Below, one piece after another: positions 1 through 5,061 of a stretch of 5,061 bases of DNA. The stretch comes from Ignavibacteriales bacterium (GTDB taxonomy: Bacteria > Bacteroidota > Ignavibacteria > Ignavibacteriales > Ignavibacteriaceae). How positions within the stretch are numbered: position 1 is the stretch's first letter; each line of letters starts with the position of its first letter. Position numbers and translations under genes: made by a program. The notes beneath the pieces are model-generated. The model ran no database searches and had not been told where the DNA came from. It saw only the letters and a program-made list of their open reading frames with translations. The stretch covers positions 1 through 5,061 of the forward strand of contig DAIEML010000168.1 in the NCBI GenBank assembly GCA_027349615.1. The letters run 5' to 3'.

Positions 1-786
1 CAAATGAGTTCGCTATCTCAAAAAACTTTTGCAGTTACACCGGAAATGGGCAAGTCACTTGGTGATGCAAATAATGAAATGAGCAAATCGATGGAAGGAT
101 TGCAAAATAGGAACAGCACACAAGCGGCGTTAAGTCAAAGCCAGGCAATGAAATCTTTAAATGAAGCCGCTGATATGATGAAGAATTCGATGGAACAAAT
201 GATGAAAGGCGGTGGCCAAGGCGGAATGATGTCATTGATGCAGCAGCTTCAGCAGATGTCGGGACAACAAATGAGTTTAAATAATTTAACGCAGATGCTT
301 CAGCAGGCGATGAATGGGCACTTAACAATGCAGCAGCAAGCAGAGCTTCAAAGACTTGGGCAGCAGCAGGATATAATTCGAAAATCATTGGAGCAGTTGA
401 ATAAGGAAGCAATGAAATCCGGCGAATCAAAAAAAATTCCGGCAGATTTAAATCAAATTGCAAAGCAGATGGAAGAAGTTGTAAAGAATATGTCTTCAGA
501 TCAGCTTGATGATAAAACTGTTCAAGAGCAAGAACATATTCTATCAAGATTGTTGGATGCTCAACGTTCTGTTAATGAAAGAGATTATGAGAATAAAAGA
601 AAATCTGAAGTTGGGAAAGATATTGTTCGTCAATCTCCTGCGGATTTGAATCTTAACTCTGAAAGCAGCAAAAATAAAATTAGAGATGAATTAAATAAAG
701 CTGTTCAAGAAGGTTATACAAAAGATTACGAAGAATTAATTAGAAAATATTACGAAGCGTTACAAAAGGAAAATGTAAAAAATTGA
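1..786 (+). CDS. C-terminal part of a Gln/Met-rich DUF4175-like protein (5' end outside window)
   Basis: The reading frame is open from the first base (CAA, then ATG at 4) to TGA at 784-786. The gene almost certainly starts upstream; the ATG at 4 has no ribosome binding site context and should not be taken as the start. Counting that ATG as residue 1, residues 45-135 are very rich in Gln and Met, broken by a short Gly stretch near 69-74. They are followed by charged, probably helical sequence. The final 85 residues look like a conserved tail, with LLDAQRSVNERDYE near 183-196 and IRKYYEAL near 246-253. No membrane segment or signal peptide is visible in this part. The composition and tail resemble the C-terminal ends of large DUF4175-type proteins of Bacteroidota and relatives, which carry membrane helices near the N terminus and have no well-established function. 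This assignment rests on recall of the family; the open frame itself is certain. The 3' end is convergent with the transporter gene, one base apart. Confidence 0.7.
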   Translation, partial: QMSSLSQKTFAVTPEMGKSLGDANNEMSKSMEGLQNRNSTQAALSQSQAMKSLNEAADMMKNSMEQMMKGGGQGGMMSLMQQLQQMSGQQMSLNNLTQMLQQAMNGHLTMQQQAELQRLGQQQDIIRKSLEQLNKEAMKSGESKKIPADLNQIAKQMEEVVKNMSSDQLDDKTVQEQEHILSRLLDAQRSVNERDYENKRKSEVGKDIVRQSPADLNLNSESSKNKIRDELNKAVQEGYTKDYEELIRKYYEALQKENVKN

Positions 787-787
787 T

Positions 788-1639
788 TTAGACAGGATCG
801 ATGTGAACGAAGACTTTGTTTATCTCAGGCAAAGCAGAAACTGCATTCTGAACTTTCAATCCGATATCATGAGATTTTTCAGTTGAAGTATTTTTGTCAA
901 CGTCAATGTGAATTTCTATGTGAAATTTATTTCCGACATAATGAGATTTTAATTCATTCAATCCAAGTACGCCTTCAATTTTTAAAGCCGCGTTTGCAAT
1001 TTCTAAAACCAAATCCTCTCCAGCAGCCTTTCCCATCAAATAATCAATATTTTCTTTTCCAATTTGATAGCCAGAACGAAATATAAATAATGCGATCAAT
1101 ATTCCGGCGATTCCATCGAGATATCGCAAACCTAATTGAACTCCAACAATTCCAACGATAGAAAGCGAAGAGGCAAGTACATCATTTAAACTATCAACTG
1201 CACCAGCTTTAAGTGCCGGGCTTTGAAATTTTTTACCGATTGATGATTGGTATTTCATCAGACCGAGCTTTGTTAATACTGTTACTATTAAAATTATGTA
1301 GACTAACGGTGTAATATGTGTAGAATAAGGATTTAGAATTCGGTTTATGGATTCTTCAACTAAATTAATTCCGACGACGGCTGTGAATAAAGCTATTAAA
1401 AAGACAGAGATTGGCTGCGCCGCATTGTGGCCGAACTGATGATCTTTGTCAGGATTTTTTAGTGAAATTCTGACACTGTACATTATAGCTGCTGATGAAA
1501 TAATATCTGTTAAAGAATTTATTGCATCGGAAATTACAGCAATTGAATTAGAAATTATTCCAGCTATTGCCTTGATCAGAAAAAGAAATATATTAGTTAT
1601 GAGCGAAAAATTAGTTGCTCGCTTTAATATCTTAGCCAT
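788..1639 (-). CDS. Cation diffusion facilitator (CDF) family transporter, probably Mn2+ exporting
   Basis: This 283-residue protein has the usual CDF length and layout: six membrane helices (about 12-30, 33-57, 74-94, 109-127, 145-168, 172-190) and a cytoplasmic ferredoxin-like C-terminal domain (about 205-283). CDF proteins are dimeric proton-coupled antiporters that move divalent metals out of the cytoplasm. The helix 2 motif is N41-xxx-D45 within SDAINSLTD, and helix 5 has D149-xxx-D153 within AVDSLND. In E. coli YiiP the equivalent residues are D45, D49, H153 and D157. Loss of the helix 5 His and the Asn in helix 2 give an N-D-D-D quartet, as described for manganese exporters such as pneumococcal MntE, so Mn2+ is the best guess. 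In the C-terminal domain H244, H257, H279 and D281 line up with YiiP metal-site residues, while the YiiP H232 position is Asn (N228). The start is ATG (CAT at 1637-1639), with no Shine-Dalgarno upstream. Family assignment is secure; substrate is inferred. Confidence 0.93.
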   Translation of the reverse strand: MAKILKRATNFSLITNIFLFLIKAIAGIISNSIAVISDAINSLTDIISSAAIMYSVRISLKNPDKDHQFGHNAAQPISVFLIALFTAVVGINLVEESINRILNPYSTHITPLVYIILIVTVLTKLGLMKYQSSIGKKFQSPALKAGAVDSLNDVLASSLSIVGIVGVQLGLRYLDGIAGILIALFIFRSGYQIGKENIDYLMGKAAGEDLVLEIANAALKIEGVLGLNELKSHYVGNKFHIEIHIDVDKNTSTEKSHDIGLKVQNAVSALPEINKVFVHIDPV

Positions 1640-1676
1640 GAATTAGAATAAAATTGATAAGTAAAAATAATTAAAT

Positions 1677-1707
1677 TTTGTAAACTCAATGCAGTAACAT
1701 TTGTCAA
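1677..1707 (-). promoter_or_regulatory. Candidate sigma-70-type promoter for the CDF transporter
   Basis: Read on the minus strand, 1707-1702 is a perfect TTGACA. It is followed after 17 bases by TTTACA (3 of 6 matches to TATAAT) or after 19 bases by TACAAA (4 of 6). Transcription would start around 1670, giving a short leader of roughly 30 bases before the ATG at 1639. The -35 match is exact but the -10 is poor. In such AT-rich sequence, and in a possible Bacteroidota relative with different promoter preferences, this is only a candidate. Confidence 0.3.
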
Positions 1708-1787
1708 TTTTAATTTTTTTTTACTAAATAACAAATTATTTCTGCATATTATTCTAAATTTGTTTCTTATTATATTTAAGCTGTAAG

Positions 1788-1819
1788 TTGAAAAAAATCA
1801 ATAATATTTTTGTTATAAG
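1788..1819 (+). promoter_or_regulatory. Weak candidate promoter for the kinase operon
   Basis: Two overlapping readings are possible. One is TTGAAA (1788-1793, 5 of 6 to TTGACA) with TGTTAT (1811-1816) after 17 bases, or with TATAAG (1814-1819) after 20. The other is TATTTTTG (1805-1812), which fits the Bacteroidota -7 pattern TAnnTTTG, but the nearest upstream TTG at 1788-1790 is closer than that class prefers. Either would start transcription at about 1820-1826, right at the left arm of the hairpin at 1823-1849. The evidence is pattern matching in an AT-rich stretch only. Confidence 0.22.
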
Positions 1820-1822
1820 CGT

Positions 1823-1849
1823 TTCGCATCCGGCCTTTAGCTGTGCGAA
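1823..1849 (+). promoter_or_regulatory. GC-rich imperfect hairpin / inverted repeat upstream of the kinase
   Basis: TTCGCA (1823-1828) is exactly reverse-complementary to TGCGAA (1844-1849). Inside it, CGGC (1831-1834) pairs with GCTG (1840-1843, one G-T wobble) around a five-base loop CTTTA, leaving TC at 1829-1830 as a bulge. Two wobble pairs could extend the base to 1821-1851. The start-to-start distance of the outer arms is 21 bp, about two turns of DNA, so the element could equally be a dimeric protein operator. It is the only GC-rich patch in the intergenic region, ends 50 bases before the kinase ATG, and has no T-tract behind it, so it is not a standard terminator. The pairing is seen directly; the function is unknown. 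Confidence 0.5.
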
Positions 1850-1852
1850 GTT

Positions 1853-1871
1853 TGATTTAATTATAAAATCA
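1853..1871 (+). repeat. AT-rich inverted repeat just after the GC-rich hairpin
   Basis: TGATTT (1853-1858) is exactly reverse-complementary to AAATCA (1866-1871) across a seven-base spacer. It starts within a few bases of the end of the GC-rich hairpin, so the kinase leader would carry two adjacent stem-loops. A 6-bp AT-rich match is not rare in this sequence, so it may be chance. Confidence 0.3.
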
Positions 1872-1899
1872 TTATATTTTCAAACAATAACTAAAAATA

Positions 1900-3543
1900 A
1901 TGCTCGAAGTAATTAAAGATACAGTGAAAATAATCGGCAAAGTGAGTCAAAGTTCTTCGGGATATTTAGCTAAATTTAACTCGACCGGCAACCAAATTTT
2001 AACAGCATTTGGAGAGAAAGAAGAAATTTACAGTATTTTTAACAATTCTCTTTTGCAGTTAAACAATTCAAATAAAATATGCATTGATGAAATTAAAAAA
2101 TTAGCATCTTTCAAAAAATTAAATAAAACTTTTTCATGGAATTCATTCTATGTTAAAAAGTTATTTTCTAAGGAAAAAAATAATTATGCTTATTATATAT
2201 TTTTATTTTCAAAAGAAAATGAAAATTTTAATGAAGATAATTTGTTTGCTATAAAACCTATGCTTGATAACCTAACGAGCCAAATTAAAAATTTTGATAT
2301 TTCTTCTGAATATTCTAAAGAGGAATCTTCTAGAAGTTTAAAAGAAATTAATGGAAGTTCGGATATAAAGAATAACGTTTTTCTTAAATCTATTTTTGAC
2401 GCTTCGGAAGATTTGGTTTTTGTTCTTGATCAGGACGGCTGCTTTTTAAGCGTAAATGATTACGGTGCCGCAAGCTTGGATTATGAAGCAAAAGAATTAT
2501 TAAGCACACATTTTATAGAACTCGTTGCTTCAAAAAATAAACAGGTAATGGCAAAATCATTTCAAAAAATTTTGGATGAAAGCACTTCTTTAAAATTATC
2601 CGGCGGGTTAGTAACTTTTGAAGCAATTTTGATCAGCAAATTTGGTAATGAAATTATTTTCCAGATAAATTGTAAAGCTATTAGAAAAAAAGAAAAAATT
2701 GTTGGCGTAATCGGAGTTGGTAAAAATATAACTGAGCTTCGTACATTTGAAGAAAAAATAGCTGATTTAAATAATAGATTAATTGAAGCAAACAGAATTA
2801 TTTCTGTTGAAAGACAAAGAGCAAAGCGTCAATCAGCAATTCTGGCCGAATTGAATAAAATGAAGAATGAATTTATTTCTAATGTGTCGCATGAATTAAG
2901 AACTCCACTAGCTTCAATAATTGGCTTTTCCGAAACAATTTCTTCTGATCCAAACATGCCTGATGAAATGAGACGCGATTTTAATGAGATTATTTTAAAT
3001 GAAGGTAAACGATTAGCTAAATTAATAAATGATGTTTTGGATATATCAAGATTAGAAGGCGGACAAATTGAATTAACGAAATCAGAGTTCGATATAATTA
3101 AACTTATTGAAGAATCTATTGAAGCTAATAAGAAAATTATTGATTCTAAAGAAATTACTTTAACTTATGAATTTTCTGCTGAAAATATTCTTATTACTGC
3201 TGATAAAGAAAAATTATTAGTAGTTTTGAATAGTTTGATAAATAATGCTGCTAAATTTACTCTCCCGAACGGAAGAATAAAAATTACAGCTCAAAGTTTA
3301 TACAAAGAATTTGAAATAACCATAAGCGATACAGGTGTTGGTATTCCGGAAAAAGATATCCCGCTTATATTTCAAAAATTTTATCGGGTTAACCGACCGG
3401 GAATTGACGTGCCTGGTACAGGATTGGGCTTGGTTTTTGTTAAACAAATTGTAGATTTGCACAAAGGTTTTATTTCAGTTCAAAGCGAAGTTAATAAAGG
3501 AACTACGGTAATAATAAAATTACCAAGGGATTCTAAAAATTAA
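1900..3543 (+). CDS. Soluble PAS-domain sensor histidine kinase
   Basis: This 547-residue protein has no signal peptide or membrane helix, so it should sense a cytoplasmic signal. Residues 1-135 form a poorly conserved Lys/Asn-rich domain that could be a degenerate GAF domain, judging only by its strand/helix pattern. Residues 161-285 look like a PAS domain (FLKSIFDASEDLVFVLD near the start, GVGKNITEL near the end). A coiled-coil linker follows at about 283-322. HisKA has the H-box SHELRTP with phospho-accepting H331 (CAT at 2890-2892). The ATPase domain has the N-box at 445-454 with N449 for Mg2+ binding, the G1 box DTGVGIP (477-483), the F-box FQKFYR (491-496) and the G2 box GTGLGL (506-511). 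The first Asn of the usual N-box is Ser445, although N444 sits beside it. All catalytic elements appear intact. The ATG at 1900 has no Shine-Dalgarno. The gene ends in tandem stops (TAATAA), 17 bp before the regulator, its likely partner. The signal is not recognisable. Confidence 0.93.
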   Translation: MLEVIKDTVKIIGKVSQSSSGYLAKFNSTGNQILTAFGEKEEIYSIFNNSLLQLNNSNKICIDEIKKLASFKKLNKTFSWNSFYVKKLFSKEKNNYAYYIFLFSKENENFNEDNLFAIKPMLDNLTSQIKNFDISSEYSKEESSRSLKEINGSSDIKNNVFLKSIFDASEDLVFVLDQDGCFLSVNDYGAASLDYEAKELLSTHFIELVASKNKQVMAKSFQKILDESTSLKLSGGLVTFEAILISKFGNEIIFQINCKAIRKKEKIVGVIGVGKNITELRTFEEKIADLNNRLIEANRIISVERQRAKRQSAILAELNKMKNEFISNVSHELRTPLASIIGFSETISSDPNMPDEMRRDFNEIILNEGKRLAKLINDVLDISRLEGGQIELTKSEFDIIKLIEESIEANKKIIDSKEITLTYEFSAENILITADKEKLLVVLNSLINNAAKFTLPNGRIKITAQSLYKEFEITISDTGVGIPEKDIPLIFQKFYRVNRPGIDVPGTGLGLVFVKQIVDLHKGFISVQSEVNKGTTVIIKLPRDSKN

Positions 3544-3550
3544 TAATTAT

Positions 3551-3557
3551 AGAGGGA
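3551..3557 (+). promoter_or_regulatory. Shine-Dalgarno-like site that supports the GTG start of the regulator
   Basis: AGAGGGA lies four to five bases before the GTG at 3561 and contains the GAGG core. It is the only clear Shine-Dalgarno-like sequence before any of the four gene starts in the window. It supports the GTG start: the next in-frame ATG is Met55, which would remove Asp53 and break the receiver domain. Confidence 0.6.
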
Positions 3558-3560
3558 AGC

Positions 3561-4943
3561 GTGGGTAAATTAGTTTTTATTGTTGATGACGAACAAGCTA
3601 TTTCCAAACTGCTCACCTATTGGGTAAAAGATAAATGGAAATATGACATAGAAGTATTTTCTACCGGGGAAGATGTTTTAAGAAAATTAAACTTAAAACC
3701 TGATCTTATTCTTCTTGATATAATGCTTCCAGGAATGGACGGAATTGAAGTGTTAAAAAGAGTAAAACAGTTTGATGAAAATCTTCCAGTTATAATGCTC
3801 TCAGCTCAAGGCAGTATTGAAGTTGCTGTTGATGCCTTACGCTTTGGCGCATTCGATTATTTTCCAAAACCAATTGATATTCAGCGGCTTGAGCCGGCAA
3901 TTAAAAATGCGATTAAAAGCTATGATCTTACTAAGGAATTGGAAAACCTTAAAGAAAATGTTAAGAAAGAATATAGTTTTGATAATATAATTTCTGCTGA
4001 TGGAAAAATGCAGGATGTATTTAAACTAGTTTCAAAAGTTTTAAATAATGAAATCACATGTTTAATATATGGCGAAAGTGGAACCGGTAAAGAACTAATT
4101 GCCAGAGCAATTCATTATAACGGAAAAAGAAAGGATAAACCTTTTATCGTTGTTAATTGCGCTTCAATTCCAAGAGAACTTTTGGAAAGTGAATTATTCG
4201 GGCATGAGAAAGGTTCATTTACCGGAGCTCATCAAAGGAAACTTGGTAAATTTGAACTTGCAAATGGCGGAACAATTTTTCTTGATGAAGTCGGCGAATT
4301 GGAAATGCTGCTGCAGGCAAAACTACTTCGCGTAATACAGGAAAAAGAATTCGAACGAGTTGGCGGTACTGAATTAATTAAATCAGACGTTAGAATTATT
4401 TCAGCCACAAATCGAGATCTGAAACATGCAGTTGAGAATAAAGAATTTAGAGAAGATTTGTTTTATCGTTTAAATTCTTTCCCGATTGTTATTCCACCTT
4501 TAAGACAAAGGAAAGGTGATATCTTAGTCCTTGCGCAGCATTTTTTAGAAACTTTTAATAAAAAATTAGGTAAAAACATAAAAGGTTTTTCTAAAAAAGC
4601 ATTGAAATTAATTTATGAATATAATTGGCCGGGCAACATACGTGAAATGGAAAATATGATTGAAAGGTGTTTAATAATTTGTGAAAAAGATACAATTGAT
4701 TTAGATGATTTGCCTTCAAATGTTCGTGCTGCTGAACCGGTTGGTAGCGCGGATATTTCTGCGCCTCTATTTAACGATGAAGTTATTGTACCTTTTGAAA
4801 AATTGAAAGAAGAGTCTATCCGGCATGCGCTGAAGGTAACAAAAGGGAACATAGTTGAAGCTGCAAAAAAACTTCAATTAGGAAGAGCAACGATTTATAG
4901 ACTAATGGAAAAATACCATATTGAAAATCGCGCTTATGAATAA
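3561..4943 (+). CDS. NtrC-family sigma-54-dependent response regulator
   Basis: This 460-residue protein has the full three-domain NtrC layout at normal length. The receiver (about 3-120) has the acidic pair D9/D10, phospho-acceptor D53 in LLDIMLPGMDG, S81 at the Thr/Ser switch position, and K103. The AAA+ domain (about 142-370) has Walker A GESGTGKE (171-178), the sigma-54 contact loop as GSFTGA (218-223, a common variant of GAFTGA), Walker B IFLDE with D242 and E243, sensor I in ATNRD, possible arginine fingers R297 and R303, and the sensor II motif WPGNIRE (356-362). A Fis-type helix-turn-helix occupies about 414-452, ending in GRATIYRLMEKY. The protein should form an ATP-hydrolysing ring that opens sigma-54 promoters after phosphorylation, most likely by the kinase encoded just upstream. 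The start is GTG. No -24/-12 promoter was seen in this window, so its targets probably lie elsewhere; they cannot be named from this sequence. Confidence 0.96.
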   Translation: MGKLVFIVDDEQAISKLLTYWVKDKWKYDIEVFSTGEDVLRKLNLKPDLILLDIMLPGMDGIEVLKRVKQFDENLPVIMLSAQGSIEVAVDALRFGAFDYFPKPIDIQRLEPAIKNAIKSYDLTKELENLKENVKKEYSFDNIISADGKMQDVFKLVSKVLNNEITCLIYGESGTGKELIARAIHYNGKRKDKPFIVVNCASIPRELLESELFGHEKGSFTGAHQRKLGKFELANGGTIFLDEVGELEMLLQAKLLRVIQEKEFERVGGTELIKSDVRIISATNRDLKHAVENKEFREDLFYRLNSFPIVIPPLRQRKGDILVLAQHFLETFNKKLGKNIKGFSKKALKLIYEYNWPGNIREMENMIERCLIICEKDTIDLDDLPSNVRAAEPVGSADISAPLFNDEVIVPFEKLKEESIRHALKVTKGNIVEAAKKLQLGRATIYRLMEKYHIENRAYE

Positions 4944-4980
4944 TTTTCATTATTAAAAATTAATTTTATTGGGTTGTATC

Positions 4981-5061
4981 ATGGATTTTATTAGAGAAAA
5001 ACACGGCGATATTATTGTTGAAGTAGTAAACCTTACAAGGGCTACACTTAAAGAAGCTGAA
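4981..5061 (+). CDS. Start of a probable STAS-domain (anti-sigma-factor antagonist-like) protein, cut by window end
   Basis: An ATG at 4981 opens a frame that runs to the window edge, giving 27 residues: MDFIREKHGDIIVEVVNLTR followed by ATLKEAE. The pattern of a short beta strand, a charged turn (KHGD), a second strand (IIVEVV), then NLTRATLKEAE leading into a helix matches the beginning of small STAS-domain proteins of the SpoIIAA/RsbV type. Such proteins usually bind an anti-sigma factor or serve as a switch module. The part that would carry the phosphorylatable Ser/Thr lies beyond the window, so the family is a moderate guess. The gene is 37 bp after the regulator on the same strand with no terminator between them, so co-transcription is likely. 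No good Shine-Dalgarno is visible; GGG at 4971-4973 is weak. Confidence 0.6.
   Translation, partial: MDFIREKHGDIIVEVVNLTRATLKEAE

Larger units (their letters stand above)
1640..1899. other. Divergent intergenic region with leader/promoter signals
   Basis: These 260 bases separate the start of the minus-strand transporter from the start of the plus-strand kinase, so promoters for both should lie here. The sequence is almost pure A/T except for a GC-rich island at about 1819-1850. No short ORF with convincing start signals, RNA gene or mobile element was seen. The individual sites are listed separately. Confidence 0.8.

Noticed and set aside
35..547. A 170-codon open frame on the minus strand inside the Gln/Met-rich gene
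   Set aside because: It is the antisense shadow of a CAG/ATG-rich coding sequence. Its translation has no recognisable domain and the plus-strand frame is clearly the real gene.
814..834. CTTTG/CAAAG inverted repeat near the convergent gene ends as a terminator
   Set aside because: The stem is only 5 bp with an 11-base loop and no T-tract on either strand, and it lies inside the transporter coding region.
1446..1646. Small plus-strand open frame antisense to the start of the transporter gene, and a similar one at 883-1086
   Set aside because: Both lie wholly or almost wholly within the well-supported CDF gene and have no ribosome binding site or domain of their own.
1832..1846. Possible sigma-54 promoter core (GG ... 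GC) upstream of the kinase
   Set aside because: The spacing between GG and GC is 11 rather than 10 bases and the flanking bases do not match TGGCAC/TTGC; the sequence is better explained by the hairpin.
4099..4335. Alternative-frame ORF inside the response regulator, and a minus-strand one at 4613-4852
   Set aside because: Both overlap conserved AAA+ or helix-turn-helix coding sequence and have no independent support.
4956..4967. Perfect palindrome AAAATTAATTTT between the regulator and the STAS gene
   Set aside because: It is purely A/T, too weak for a terminator, and expected by chance in such AT-rich sequence.

Overview
This is an AT-rich bacterial window holding five genes, two of them cut by the window edges. 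The low GC, Lys/Asn/Ile-rich proteins, general lack of Shine-Dalgarno sequences, and a Gln/Met-rich DUF4175-like protein end suggest the Bacteroidota/Chlorobiota/Ignavibacteriota group, perhaps an Ignavibacteria-type organism. This placement is an inference from style and gene content; no marker gene is present.

Left part (1-1639): the 3' end of a large Gln/Met-rich, helical protein (plus strand) meets a cation diffusion facilitator transporter (minus strand) tail to tail, with one base between the two stop codons. The transporter has an Asn-Asp-Asp-Asp intramembrane metal quartet, which points to manganese rather than zinc export.

Middle (1640-1899): a 260-bp, very AT-rich region lies between the diverging transporter and histidine kinase genes. 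It holds a possible TTGACA-type promoter for the transporter. It also holds a GC-rich island forming an imperfect hairpin (1823-1849), followed at once by a weaker AT-rich inverted repeat (1853-1871), both just upstream of the kinase gene.

Right part (1900-5061): three same-strand genes with gaps of 17 and 37 bp look like one operon. They encode a soluble PAS histidine kinase, an NtrC-type sigma-54-activating response regulator, and the first 27 residues of what is probably a STAS-domain (anti-sigma-factor antagonist-like) protein. The expected flow is: a cytoplasmic signal is sensed by the N-terminal/PAS region, His331 of the kinase is phosphorylated, the phosphate passes to Asp53 of the regulator, and the regulator's AAA+ ring remodels sigma-54 polymerase at promoters elsewhere. 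The STAS gene raises the possibility that sigma-54 control and a partner-switching module are linked here. That link is inference and depends on sequence beyond the window.

No tRNA, rRNA, CRISPR array, insertion sequence or clear intrinsic terminator was seen. Nothing is unambiguously a new system; the most interesting items are the structured leader or operator before the kinase gene and the kinase/sigma-54 activator/STAS grouping.
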